A stretch of DNA of 64,000 bases from Gp6-AA40 sp963818645 (GCA_963818645.1 CAWFTF010000004.1:62001-126000); one strand, 5' to 3'; counted from the stretch's first letter, positions 46,355-56,043 are shown. Translations and numbers: made by a program. The notes: a model not told the origin generated them from the sequence alone.

Positions 46355-48238
46355 GCTTGATGCCCTCGCTGTGCGCGGCCCTTGAACGTGCCGGCGGAGA
46401 CCGTTTGGTCATGAGAGCCGGTGAACGGCCACACGTGTTGGCGGGCGAGCGTCGACACGACGTTGCCTCCGCTGTTCTCTCCGTCAATGCGGTGGAGGCG
46501 CTCGCGGAACAGATCCTCTCATCTACCGCTCGCCACGACCTCGCAGCGAATGGATCGGTCAGCGAGCCCGTGACCTCGACATCATTCCCGCGTCCGCTGT
46601 CGGCAAGAGCCGAACGTGTTGGTGATGATTTCTGCATCGAGCTGATCGTGTCGATGGCGCCGGTTGAAGCGCCTGCGCCGGTTGAGGAAGTCGCGTCTCC
46701 CGCGCCACCGGAACCTGAGATCGCCTCACTCAGCGCCAAACAGCTATTACGCCGCACCGGTCAGCGAAGCAGCTCCCGAGCAAGCGGTTCACGACGAACC
46801 CGCGCCGACATACGCCGAGGAGCCAGCACCAGACGAGCAACCTGAGGTCGTCGCTGTCACCGAGCCCGCGCCAGTCGCCGAAGAGCCCGAACCCGTTGCT
46901 CCGTACGTGCCAGAGCCCGTTGCTTCGTATGTGCCGGAGCCCGTCCTTGTGCCTCCGCCTCCTCCAGCGCCGGAGACTGCCGTCGAGTCGCCGCGCGAAG
47001 TACGCCCCGAAACGGTTAGACACCCAGAGGTCACTGTGGTCACTCGCGTTGAAAAGCCGGTTCGTGCTCCTCGACCTGTCGCCAATGTGACCGCGGCTCT
47101 CGACTTGTTCGAGTGGATCGGTCACGCCGCGGATCTCGGCGCAACGACCTTGTATCTGAGAGCCGGATCTCCTGCTGCCGCTCGTATCGACGAACGTATT
47201 CAGCCAATCAGCCAGGAGACCGTTGCGGTTTCCGTGATTGAAGACGCGACCGCAGCGTTCACGCGTGGCGGCGACGGCGTTTGGGAAGCGCGCGCAGACG
47301 GCGAGTGGGTCCGTGAGGACGATGAACTCGGTTACATCAGCTGCCGCGTGTTTTCAGATCAGCAGGGCAGCGGCCTGATCCTTCATCTGCGTCCATCGAC
47401 ATCGCTTCGACTCCTGCACAAGCACATCCCACGGCAGGTCCGTACTGCGTGCGAGGGCAACGGCCTGGTCGTCGTTGCAGCGTCGAATGAAGCGGACGTC
47501 GAAGCACTCGCCGCCGCAGTCGCCGACTGGAGTGGGCGAGACCGCGGCGGCTATCTGATTTCGCTGCAGCGACGGAGTCGCTCGCATGGCGACATCACTG
47601 GTGCATTTGTCAGCCAGCGAACCATTGCCGGTACGGACAAGGATTTCGCCGCTGCCATCCGACGCGCGGCACAGGAAAGTCCGGACATTCTCCTGGTGAC
47701 CGGACTCCAGGCCGAACAGCCATTGCAGGCGGCGGTCCTCGCCGCAGCCGGTGGCCGCCTCGTGATCGCGGGAGTGGTCGCCCCGACAACCGTCGAAGCG
47801 CTTGGCATGCTTGCGGGCTCGGACTCGCATGTGCGCCGCGCCATGGCCGCGTCGTTCCGCGCCGCGATTGGCTATCGCAGTCTCCGTCGCCTCGGTGGCG
47901 GACGAACGCTGATTCAGGATGTCGTGCTGGCTTCGGGCTCAGCGTGCAGTCTGATCGAATCTGGTGACTTCTCAGGGTTCGCGCGCACGCAGAACGACGT
48001 CGCCGCGAAGATGAAATCGGTTGACGAAGCGCTCGCGCGCGCAGTCACACGCCGGCAGATCTCGCTTCGCGAAGCGGCGAGTCAGGCCATCGATCGGAGC
48101 CATCTGGTGGCGCTGGTTCGCTCGCAGGCTCGGACGACGTCGTCCGGCACGCTTGCGCTGGCTGGTGGACGCGATGTCATGCCGGCGGACACGCAGACCG
48201 CCGACCATCGCCTGGCCAGCGGTTTTTCACGCTACTGA
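46351..48238 (+). CDS. PilT-like pseudo-ATPase with Pro/Glu/Val-rich linker, frame broken at about 46739
   Basis: Rebuilt as about 628 residues. An N-terminal PilT/GspE N-domain-like unit (LERAGGDRLVMRAGERPHVL) precedes a long Pro/Glu/Val linker (repeats of VPEPV). Then comes a second such unit (LGATTLYLRAGSPAAARIDE) and a PilT core. Alignable core segments are RTIAGTDKDFAAAIRRAA, QESPDILLVTGLQ, RAMAASFRAAIGYRSLRRL and VDEALARAVTRRQISLREA. The Walker A (GPTGSGKS in PilT) is replaced by AASNEADV, the Walker B Glu is missing (LLVTGL), and the His box is lost (VVAP). It should not hydrolyse ATP. The frame change lies in AAA at 46738-46740; removing one A joins LSAN to SYYAAPV. Confidence 0.78.
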
Positions 48239-48814
48239 GCCCGCACCGAACAGCCGCTGTTCGAGCGCACCGCAGATCGCGTGAAACGTCACCAGGTGCA
48301 CTTCCTGAATTCTGGGCGTTTGTCGCAGCGGCACGGCCATCAGGACGTCGCAGTGCTCTGCCATACGACCACCCCCTGACCCCGTAAGACCGATCGTCCG
48401 TAGCCCGGTCTCACGCGCGCGCCGCAGACCGTTGACGACGTTGGCGGAATTGCCGCTCGTTGAAATCCCCCACGCGACGTCGCCCGCTCGCCCGAGACCC
48501 TCAATCTGCCTCGCGAAGATATCGTCGAACTGGTAGTCATTGCTCCACGCAGTGAGCAGCGCTTGATTGGTCGTCAACGCGACGGCAGGGAGCGCTCGGC
48601 GCTCGATCAGGAACCGCCCGACGAGCTCCGCACACAGATGCTGAGCATCTGCCGATGAACCGCCGTTCCCGAAGGCGAAAAGGGACCGTCCCGCGCGGAA
48701 TGCCTCTTCCAGCACATTGAGCGCCTGTTCGACTGACGCAGAGTAGTCGCTCTCGCTGATCGCTCGAAGGTTTTCCGCGGTCTCGCGCAAAAGACGTGAA
48801 ACGTCGGACTGCAT
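48227..48814 (-). CDS. gmhA: Phosphoheptose isomerase (SIS domain)
   Basis: 195 residues. It converts sedoheptulose 7-phosphate to D-glycero-D-manno-heptose 7-phosphate, the first step to ADP-heptose for lipopolysaccharide core. Signatures: FAFGNGGSSADAQHLCAELVGRF, the SIS stretch GISTSGNSANVV, and the late His/Gln active-site region RIQEVHLVTFHAICGALEQ. With rfaE2 at 55 kb it gives two of the pathway enzymes in this cluster. It converges with the PilT-like gene, overlapping by 12 bases. Confidence 0.93.
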   Translation of the reverse strand: MQSDVSRLLRETAENLRAISESDYSASVEQALNVLEEAFRAGRSLFAFGNGGSSADAQHLCAELVGRFLIERRALPAVALTTNQALLTAWSNDYQFDDIFARQIEGLGRAGDVAWGISTSGNSANVVNGLRRARETGLRTIGLTGSGGGRMAEHCDVLMAVPLRQTPRIQEVHLVTFHAICGALEQRLFGAGSVA

Positions 48815-48820
48815 CAGGGG

Positions 48821-49861
48821 CTAGACCGTTGCCTGGGCATTCATGAAGAAGTCCTCGATGAGATGACGGAGGTGCGAAATACTCTCAGCGCTGTTGATGG
48901 CAACCCGAAGATGCGAGCCTGAGTCGAGCCCCTTCGAATACCACGCACACAGCGCTCTCAGCTTGTTGATAACCCAGCGCTCGTGCCCGGACGCAGGCGC
49001 TGACGGTTGGGACGCACCAGGCGCTACGTGACGAAATCCCTGCTGTTCGTGCTCGCGCTGATCGAGAAGGAGATCGATGTAGTCGAGCAAGAACTGACCG
49101 CGCTCCTGCATCGTCACCGTGCGAGGCGTGCGGCCGGCAACGAGATCCGCGGCCTGCGCAAGAATCCATGGATTTCGCAGGACGCCGCGACCGACAAGCA
49201 CTCCACCAACGCCGGAGTTCATGCGCTCGACGACCTGCTCCGGTTCGACGCAATCACCGCTTCCGAAAACTGGAATCTGCAAATCACTCGCGATCTGTCG
49301 AACCAGCTCCCAGTCTGCGAGGCCGGTGTACGACTGCTCGGCCGTGCGACCGTGAATCGTGATCGCCGAAGCGCCCGCATCCTGTACTTTCCTCGCGAGC
49401 GCCGGCGCGTTGCGCTCCTTGTCCGTCCAGCCCGCGCGCATCTTCACGGTCACGGGGATGGTGACGGCACCAACCATTGCCTCAACCACGCGTGCGGCAT
49501 GATCGGGCTCGCGCATCAGGCTGCATCCGGCGTTGTGCTTGGCGATTTTGGGTACTGGGCAGCCCATGTTGATGTCGACGATGTCCGCGCCCATGTCCTG
49601 CACGATCCGGGCGGCATCGGCCATCTTGACTGGATCGCCACCGAAGATCTGAATCGAAACCGGGCGTTCTTCCTCGGTGTACTCGGCGTACTCGAGCGTT
49701 CGATCGATGCCGCGCACGAGCCCCTCTGACGATACCATCTCCGTCACGACGAGCCCGCAGCCGCCGTGCCTCTTGACCAGACGACGGAAGCCTGTGTCCG
49801 TCATGCCAGCCATCGGTGCGACCACGAATGGCGAGGGCAGTTCGATCGAACCGACCTTCAT
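48821..49861 (-). CDS. dusB: tRNA-dihydrouridine synthase
   Basis: 346 residues. An FMN-dependent TIM-barrel enzyme that reduces uridines in the tRNA D-loop. Visible signs: VAPMAGMTDTGFRRL at the N-terminus, DINMGCPVPKIAKHNAGCSL with catalytic Cys101, VTVKMRAGW, ITIHGRTAEQSYTG, VFGSGDC and VGRGVLRNPWI (FMN phosphate site). The C-terminal helical RNA-binding domain is complete. It lies 6 bases before gmhA and 6 bases after the NusG-like gene, within one operon. Confidence 0.94.
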   Translation of the reverse strand: MKVGSIELPSPFVVAPMAGMTDTGFRRLVKRHGGCGLVVTEMVSSEGLVRGIDRTLEYAEYTEEERPVSIQIFGGDPVKMADAARIVQDMGADIVDINMGCPVPKIAKHNAGCSLMREPDHAARVVEAMVGAVTIPVTVKMRAGWTDKERNAPALARKVQDAGASAITIHGRTAEQSYTGLADWELVRQIASDLQIPVFGSGDCVEPEQVVERMNSGVGGVLVGRGVLRNPWILAQAADLVAGRTPRTVTMQERGQFLLDYIDLLLDQREHEQQGFRHVAPGASQPSAPASGHERWVINKLRALCAWYSKGLDSGSHLRVAINSAESISHLRHLIEDFFMNAQATV

Positions 49862-49867
49862 GTGCGT

Positions 49868-50410
49868 TTAGTAAGGACGGACGTCTGCCGCGTCGACTTC
49901 GACGCTGACGGCCTGTCCGATCAGATCGACAGAGAGGACGAGGCGTGCTTTGTCGTTCTTCCGGACGAGTCGTCCAACGACACCCGTCAGAGGACCGTGA
50001 ACCACTTCAACCATCATGCCCTCACGGATCATCGGGCACGGATCGTACGCAAGGTCGCTCTGCACGAGGCGACGGATTCCGTCGATCTCCGGCTCCGGAA
50101 TCGCCGCCGGTTCCCCCTCAAATGAAATGATACTGACCACGCCGGTGCATTTCAGAACAGGCAGCCGTTCGCGCGGATCGAATCGCGCAAAACAGTAGCC
50201 CGGGAACAGCGGCCAATCAATCTTCTTCTTGCGATCCTTCCAGCGGCTCCAACGCGTGACAGTCGGGAGAAAGGTCTCGATGCGCTTCTGCTCCAGTTGA
50301 TCCCGTACCACCTGTTCGTGCCGGGATCGGGTCCACAGCGCAAACCAATTCTCATCGGAGTCTCGCTTCGAGGAGACTTCCGGTATCTCAATCGGTTTGC
50401 CCTGGTTCAT
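49868..50410 (-). CDS. NusG paralogue (RfaH/LoaP/UpxY-like transcription elongation factor)
   Basis: 180 residues. The NGN domain begins WFALWTRSRHEQVVRDQLEQ and contains WPLFPGYCFARFD; the KOW motif is VEVVHGPLTGVVGRLVRKND. The ATG at 50410 overlaps the SurA-like stop by 4 bases; a longer upstream reading lies inside that gene. True nusG normally sits in the secE-nusG-rplKA cluster. This copy lies among envelope and repair genes, so it is a specialised paralogue. Such factors antiterminate long operons for polysaccharide, lipopolysaccharide or antibiotic synthesis; target here unknown. Confidence 0.88.
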   Translation of the reverse strand: MNQGKPIEIPEVSSKRDSDENWFALWTRSRHEQVVRDQLEQKRIETFLPTVTRWSRWKDRKKKIDWPLFPGYCFARFDPRERLPVLKCTGVVSIISFEGEPAAIPEPEIDGIRRLVQSDLAYDPCPMIREGMMVEVVHGPLTGVVGRLVRKNDKARLVLSVDLIGQAVSVEVDAADVRPY

Positions 50411-51489
50411 TTCGCAGTCTCTGCCTGGGACGAGGCCTGCTGGTTGCTTGCCTCCCGCCGTTTGGCAAGCGCCGTGTTGTACGCCTTTTCCAACTCGGCG
50501 TTGCGCCACGTGATCGTCGCTTGTCCTCGCAAACGATCCAGGTACTTCTCGCGCTCGCCTCGCAGCTTCTGCTCGCCAATCCTGTTGCCGATATCCCCGC
50601 GCGCCTCTTCGAACGAGCGGAGCTTGGCTTCGGTCCGCGATTCCAACTTGAGGATTTGATAGCCACGCTGCGTGCGAATCGGCTCGGTGATATCGCCGAC
50701 CTGCATTTTCGCAAGGAGATCTCTCAGAGCCGGCGCCAGTTCCTCGCTCTTCAGAGGACCGATCAGGCCACCATTGGCTTTCGACGCGGCCACAGAGAAT
50801 TCGCCGGCGAGACGAGGAAACGGCTCTCCACCAAGTAATCGCTTCCGGATGTCACCAGCCTGCTCACGAACGGTGTCGTCTTCAGCAACGTTGACACCCC
50901 GGTCGTTGGCCTTCACCTCGAGAAGGATCTCTCGCAGCGTCACCTCCGCCGGTGCGGTGAATTCCTGCCGATGCGCCTCGTAGAACGCCTTCGCTTCTTC
51001 GTCCGTGATGCTGACCTTGTCGAGAATCTCGACACGCTGCACCTGCGACACGAGCATCTGCCGCTCGAGATTGCGACGCAGATCAGCCATTGACAGCCCT
51101 TCCTGCTTGAGGGCTTCCTGAAATTTCGCGTCGTCTTGAAGGTTGTTCGACGTCTTGATGTTCTCGAGAATCTGAGCGAACTGCGCATCCCCGAGCGCGA
51201 AGCCATTTTCACGTCCGCGCTGAACGAGCAACAACTCGTCGACGGCCGCGAGGATGAGATCCGGAGTGATTTCAGCGACCGCCCGTTGTAGATCAGCGCC
51301 CGCCGGCGAGGAGTTCGCGAATTCCGGACGAGTCCGGAGTTCGGCCACCTGGCGAGCCTCAAACTCGGTCTTGGTGATAATTTCGCCGTTCACTTTGACC
51401 AGCACCTGCTCGAGGATCTCAGCGTAGATCCGTGGCGAGAAGGTCACCGCACTGAGAAGCAGGGTGGCCGCAGTGAGTTGCTTCAACAT
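50407..51489 (-). CDS. SurA-like periplasmic chaperone with parvulin PPIase domain
   Basis: 360 residues. A signal peptide covers about 1-23 (ending RIYA). A SurA N-terminal-type helical chaperone domain runs to about residue 175 (EILEQVLVKVNGEIITKTEF). One parvulin-type peptidyl-prolyl isomerase domain follows (TLREILLEVK to IRTQRGYQILKLESR), then a helical tail. E. coli SurA has two parvulin domains and PrsA-type proteins one. It probably helps outer-membrane proteins fold. It is placed 48 bases after mfd. Confidence 0.88.
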   Translation of the reverse strand: MLKQLTAATLLLSAVTFSPRIYAEILEQVLVKVNGEIITKTEFEARQVAELRTRPEFANSSPAGADLQRAVAEITPDLILAAVDELLLVQRGRENGFALGDAQFAQILENIKTSNNLQDDAKFQEALKQEGLSMADLRRNLERQMLVSQVQRVEILDKVSITDEEAKAFYEAHRQEFTAPAEVTLREILLEVKANDRGVNVAEDDTVREQAGDIRKRLLGGEPFPRLAGEFSVAASKANGGLIGPLKSEELAPALRDLLAKMQVGDITEPIRTQRGYQILKLESRTEAKLRSFEEARGDIGNRIGEQKLRGEREKYLDRLRGQATITWRNAELEKAYNTALAKRREASNQQASSQAETAK

Positions 51490-51537
51490 GACAATTCCTT
51501 CAACATCAATATTTTATACGACTTGGTACCATGGAGG

Positions 51538-54500
51538 TCACTGGACCGAGAGCGCCTCGAGCAACCCCATCAGGCGGGAGAACATGCCCCCGTCGGCTCG
51601 GGGATCGATGTCCGGTTTTCGAAGCACCTCGTCTTTCGTAAACCCGGGCTTTACCTCGCCCGCAGTTGCTCGCGTCGTCCACCAACTCACCTGAGGTTCG
51701 GTTTTGCCTCGGCCTTGCCCTCCCTTGCCTGAGGGCGCCTTCGCGGCGGCCACGGGCTTCGGAGCGAGAGGTGCCTCCAGATCGAGCTTGATCGAAACCG
51801 GAGGCACGAGCACGGCCCCAGGCCAACCGCTGACAACTTTCACCAGACGAACACCATCCAGTCGCGCATTGGGCCTGAACTTAATGACGACCAAACGCCC
51901 TTCCCGGTCGATGGAATCTACATCCAGGTGGTCAGCCTTGATTCGGAGACGGCCAAACTCCGCCAAATTGAGCACGGATTCCGGTGGCGAGCCATAGCGG
52001 TCACGCAGTTCCTCCAGGACGGTAGTCAGCTCCTGCTCGGTTCTCGAGGAGGCGACCTTGCGGTACACCATCAACCGCTGGTTCATGTCCTGTATGTATC
52101 CGGGGTCGATCTTCAGATCGATGCGGAGATTGACCGTCGACCGCGTCTCCTCTTCGAGCTCCTCACCACGGAGCTCGCGGATCGTCTCCTCCAGCAGCTT
52201 CGTGTACATCTCGAAGCCGACGGTGTCGATGTGACCGCTCTGCTCACCTCCGAGCAAGTTCCCCGCTCCGCGAATCTCCAGATCGAGAGCTGCAACGCGA
52301 AAGCCGCTTCCGAGGTCGCTGAACTCCTTGATCGCGGCGAGACGCTTACGCGCCACGGGAGACAGCGATTCCGGCGGTGGAATCAGAAGGTACGCATACG
52401 CGGCACGATCCGAACGCCCCACTCGACCTCGCAGTTGATACAACTGCGCGAGGCCGTAGCGATCCGCGCGGTTGATGATGATCGTGTTGGCATTCGGAAT
52501 GTCGAGACCGTTCTCCACGATCGTCGTCGCCAGAAGGATGTCGAACTTGCCTTCGACAAATCCCAGCATGGCCCGCTCGAGTTCGTCCTCGCCCATCTGA
52601 CCGTGGCCGATGGCCATCTTTGCCTCAGGGACGAGACGCTGAAGAAGGCTTCCGATCGAGAAGATCGATTCGACCCGGTTGTGGACGAAGTAGATCTGAC
52701 CTCCTCGTGCCAGCTCGCTGCGAATCGCCCGTTCGATCACGGGCGCGTCGAACTTGACGACGTTCGTCTGAATCGACAAGCGATCCTTCGGCGGGGTTTC
52801 GATGACCGACATGTCGCGAATGCCCACGAGCGACATGTTCAGCGTCCTCGGAATCGGCGTCGCGGTCATCGTGAGTACGTCCACGCGCTTGCGCATCTGC
52901 TTGATGCGCTCTTTGTGGACGACACCGAAGCGCTGCTCTTCGTCGACAACGAGAAGGCCAAGATCCTTGAACTGAACGTCCTTCGAAAGAAGGCGATGAG
53001 TACCGACGATGATGTCGACTCGCCCGGCGGCGAGTCGTTCCAAGACTTCTTTCGTCTCCTGTTTCGTCCGGAAGCGGCTGACCATTTCGATCACCACAGG
53101 AAAGCCAGCAAACCTGTCGCGCAGCGTTTTCAGATGCTGGAATGCCAGAACGGTCGTCGGTGCGAGAAACGCGACCTGCTTCGCGTCAAGAACGGCCTTG
53201 AAGGCAGCGCGCATCGCCACCTCGGTCTTGCCGTACCCGACGTCGCCGCAGAGCAAGCGATCCATGGGCGTGGCCGTCTGCATGTCTCGCTTCACGTCCG
53301 CGATAGCTGCCGCCTGGTCCGGAGTTGGTTCGTACGGAAACGCTCCTTCGAATTCCTCCTGCCAATGCGTGTCCGGCGGGAAGGCGTGGCCGGGCACTGC
53401 CTTTCGCTGCGCGTACAGCTTGAGGAGTTCCTCGGCCATGTCGCGCATCGCCTTCTTGACGCGCGTCTTTGCCTTTTCCCAGGAAGTCCCACCCAAACGA
53501 TCGAGCGCCGGTCGTGAGCCGCCGGTGTACTTCTGAATGAGATCGAGGCGCTCGACGGGAACGAACAGCTTGTCGTCGCCGTGATAGCGAAGCTCGAGGA
53601 ACTCCTGGACGTCGGCACCCGAGGCGGTCGCAGCGCGAGTTCCCGTCGCCAGCTGTTTCAGACCGACAAATTCACCGATGCCGTGATCGACGTGAACAAC
53701 GAGATCGCCCACTTTCAGATCGCGAAGGTCTGAGAGAAATGCTCTGGCAAGGTTCCGGCGCTGCTCGGGCCCGCGTCGCTCTTCCTCGAAGACGTCGGTT
53801 TCCGCGTAGACCTGAAGACCAGCCTCCTCGAGGAAGAATCCCTTCGAGAGACTTCCACGCGCGACGAGGACGGCAGCAGAGTGCGCATCCTCGGACCGCT
53901 CGACCGGAATCGCGACGATGTCGTAGTCGTGCAGAATCTCGACGGTGCGCTCCGCGCGGCCGGCGCTGTCTGTGACGACGATCACTGTCGCGCCACGCTC
54001 GCGTGCCCGCCGGATATCAGCAACCCAATCTGCTATCCGGCTGCGGAACTCCATGGCCGGCTGGCAGCTGACTTGATGAACCCCGCTGTCCTCAATCGCC
54101 AACTCCTCGAGGCGAGGCGCCGCGGACGCGCGCACGGAGAGCGCGTCCCAATCCATAAACGCCTCTTCGGGCGGCAGCGCAACGACGTGCCCCCTTCCTT
54201 GTGCCTCCTGATAGCTGCTTTGCAGTTGATCGCGGAGTTTGATCGCCTGCTGACGAACGAGGTCCAGCTCGGAGACGAGCCAGTGCGCACCGCCTGGTGC
54301 AGCGGACATGAAATCGATGATCGGGACCAGCGGCTCGCCGTCGTCGAATCGCTCGCACGCCGGGACGAGTTGAACGTGATCCGTCGGCCCTGTGGATCGT
54401 TGAGTCGCAGGATCGAAACGGCGGATCGTCTCGACCATGTCGCCGACGAATTCGACGCGTACCGGTTCGAGGGCCGTCGCCGGAAACACGTCGACTATTC

Positions 54501-55065
54501 CTCCGCGAACGGCGAAGGCACCGTGCTCGTCGACGGGGTCTTCGCGCGTGAAGCCGCCGTCGACGAGTAAATCGGCCAGCTGCAGCGGCTCGATCTCCGA
54601 GCCCACACGAAGTTCGATCGAAGCCGCACGCATCCGCTCGGGTGGGCTCATTCGGGGCAACATGGCAGCGGCCGACGCGACAATGATCCGGGCGGATCCC
54701 GAGATAGCGCCGTGGAGAGCCCTGGCCCGCGCTGCCGAGACGCGGAAATGCGGTGTCATTCCGCGATAGGGATCGACCTGCAGTGCGGGCAGATGAAGGA
54801 CGGCTTGCTCGATCGCGGCATCGGACGCGGCCTCGAGTCCGCCATAGAAGAAGCGGATGTCTGCCGCGAGCTGCTCGGCGTCGGTGTCCGAAGGCGTGAT
54901 CACGACCGTCACGCCCGGTCGGCTTCGGGCCCAGCCAGCAATGGCAAGGGCCTTCGACGAGGCGGTCAGTCCCGCAGTGATCGGAACGGTGCGATCGAGA
55001 CCCGCCGCCGCAACCGCACGAGCAAGAATCGAGCGGAGCGTCAGGGAGGGTGTGCTGATGCTCAT
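51538..55065 (-). CDS. mfd: Transcription-repair coupling factor
   Basis: 1175 residues. Removes RNA polymerase stalled at DNA damage and recruits UvrA. The ATG at 55065 gives MSISTPSLTLRSILARAV and overlaps the rfaE2 stop (ATGA). Order: UvrB-like domain 1 (about 40-350); the RNA-polymerase-interacting domain (KVGDLVVHVDHGIGEFVGLK); translocase motor with Walker A CGDVGYGKTEVAMRAAF, DEEQRF, TMTATPIPRTL and QLRGRVGRSDRAAYAYLL; then a C-terminal domain. A low-complexity Lys/Gly/Pro insertion (AAAKAPSGKGGQGRGK) lies near the end. The reading frame is intact over 3.5 kb. Confidence 0.97.
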   Translation of the reverse strand: MSISTPSLTLRSILARAVAAAGLDRTVPITAGLTASSKALAIAGWARSRPGVTVVITPSDTDAEQLAADIRFFYGGLEAASDAAIEQAVLHLPALQVDPYRGMTPHFRVSAARARALHGAISGSARIIVASAAAMLPRMSPPERMRAASIELRVGSEIEPLQLADLLVDGGFTREDPVDEHGAFAVRGGIVDVFPATALEPVRVEFVGDMVETIRRFDPATQRSTGPTDHVQLVPACERFDDGEPLVPIIDFMSAAPGGAHWLVSELDLVRQQAIKLRDQLQSSYQEAQGRGHVVALPPEEAFMDWDALSVRASAAPRLEELAIEDSGVHQVSCQPAMEFRSRIADWVADIRRARERGATVIVVTDSAGRAERTVEILHDYDIVAIPVERSEDAHSAAVLVARGSLSKGFFLEEAGLQVYAETDVFEEERRGPEQRRNLARAFLSDLRDLKVGDLVVHVDHGIGEFVGLKQLATGTRAATASGADVQEFLELRYHGDDKLFVPVERLDLIQKYTGGSRPALDRLGGTSWEKAKTRVKKAMRDMAEELLKLYAQRKAVPGHAFPPDTHWQEEFEGAFPYEPTPDQAAAIADVKRDMQTATPMDRLLCGDVGYGKTEVAMRAAFKAVLDAKQVAFLAPTTVLAFQHLKTLRDRFAGFPVVIEMVSRFRTKQETKEVLERLAAGRVDIIVGTHRLLSKDVQFKDLGLLVVDEEQRFGVVHKERIKQMRKRVDVLTMTATPIPRTLNMSLVGIRDMSVIETPPKDRLSIQTNVVKFDAPVIERAIRSELARGGQIYFVHNRVESIFSIGSLLQRLVPEAKMAIGHGQMGEDELERAMLGFVEGKFDILLATTIVENGLDIPNANTIIINRADRYGLAQLYQLRGRVGRSDRAAYAYLLIPPPESLSPVARKRLAAIKEFSDLGSGFRVAALDLEIRGAGNLLGGEQSGHIDTVGFEMYTKLLEETIRELRGEELEEETRSTVNLRIDLKIDPGYIQDMNQRLMVYRKVASSRTEQELTTVLEELRDRYGSPPESVLNLAEFGRLRIKADHLDVDSIDREGRLVVIKFRPNARLDGVRLVKVVSGWPGAVLVPPVSIKLDLEAPLAPKPVAAAKAPSGKGGQGRGKTEPQVSWWTTRATAGEVKPGFTKDEVLRKPDIDPRADGGMFSRLMGLLEALSVQ

Positions 55066-55584
55066 TGGCGCTCGGCTCGCGGAGTCTTCTTGATCAGATT
55101 CGTCGTCGAGAATCCTTCGGCGAGATCGACGCGGACCACGCGACCGCCTCGCGCTTCCACAACGTCGCGCCCCACGATGTTGTTCGGGCCCCAGTCCGCT
55201 CCCTTGACCAGAATGTCCGGCTGAATCTGCGTGATGATCGAGAGGGGCGTGTCTTCGTCGAACACTGCCGCAGCATCGACGCACGCCAGACCCAAGCAGG
55301 ATCTCGGCGCGCTCTTCGGCGCGATTGATCGGGCGCTCAGGTCCTTTGTTGGCCCGGACGGACCGGTCCGAGTTGATTCCCACGATGAGGACGTCGCCCA
55401 GCCTGCGCGCCTCGGTCAAGTAGCGAACATGACCGGGGTGAAGCAGATCGAAGACGCCGTTCGTGAACACGACGACGCCGCCGCGGCGTTGTACGTCGCG
55501 TGCGAACTCCGCAGCGGCTTCCCGGGACGATGCGGGAGGGGTCGTGGTTCTCACGGGCGTCGGCGGCTGAAGTGATCTTGCCAC
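55062..55584 (-). CDS. rfaE2: D-glycero-beta-D-manno-heptose 1-phosphate adenylyltransferase, frame broken at 55291-55293
   Basis: Adds AMP to heptose 1-phosphate to make ADP-heptose. The stand-alone adenylyltransferase form, without the kinase half of HldE. The nucleotidyltransferase signature FTNGVFDLLHPGHVRYL and GINSDRSVRANKGPERP read from 55584. The rest (GLACVDAAAVFDEDTPLSII, DILVKGADW, GRVVRVDLAEGFSTTNLIKK) reads in the next frame. Removing one G from the GGG encoded at 55291-55293 restores EILLGLACVDA. Rebuilt length is about 173 residues. It follows atpC by 24 bases and overlaps mfd. The kinase hldA and phosphatase gmhB are not in the window. Confidence 0.9.
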
Positions 55585-55608
55585 CCTAGGTCGCTCACGC
55601 GCGACCGA

Positions 55609-56034
55609 TCAAGCTCTGGTGCGCGTGCGCGAAGCGACCTGAAGGCGAATCAATGACTTCATCAGCGCAACTCGGGCGCGTTCGAAGTCGATATCGGGGC
55701 GCGGAGAGGCGGCCACACGCTCTTCGGCGCGCTTCTTTGCCGCTTCTGCTCGAGCCACATCGATGTCCTGAGCTTTCTCGCCAATCCGGGCGAGAACAGT
55801 CACATGCTCAGGCAGAACTTCGACAAAACCAAACGCGACAGAGAGGTAGTGCTTCTCATTGCCGATTCGATACCACAGCTCGCCAACCTGGAGCGACGCC
55901 AGGAGCGGACTGTGGCCCGGCAGGACACCGAAGTACCCCTCAGAGCCGGGCAGCTCCACTTCGTCCACCTGCTCGGTGACGAGTGAGCGGTCCGGCGTGA
56001 CAATCTCGAGCGTCAGCTTCGTGGGAAGAGCCAT
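55609..56034 (-). CDS. atpC: F1 ATP synthase epsilon subunit
   Basis: 141 residues. The central-stalk subunit that couples gamma to the c-ring and inhibits ATP hydrolysis. The beta-sandwich is typical: LTLEIVTPDRSLVTEQVDEV, VELPGSEGYFGVLPGHSPLL and VAFGFVEVLPEHVTVLA. The C-terminal two-helix domain is AEAAKKRAEERVA and ARVALMKSLIRLQVA. It lies 9 bases after atpD. Confidence 0.95.
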   Translation of the reverse strand: MALPTKLTLEIVTPDRSLVTEQVDEVELPGSEGYFGVLPGHSPLLASLQVGELWYRIGNEKHYLSVAFGFVEVLPEHVTVLARIGEKAQDIDVARAEAAKKRAEERVAASPRPDIDFERARVALMKSLIRLQVASRTRTRA

Positions 56035-56043
56035 ACTCCCAGC

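Noticed and set aside
55062..55584. A fusion of the heptose adenylyltransferase to Mfd in one frame
   Set aside because: The continuous frame arises only after the rfaE2 frame break; the linking residues are out-of-frame, Arg-rich and unconserved, and Mfd has its own ATG at 55065.
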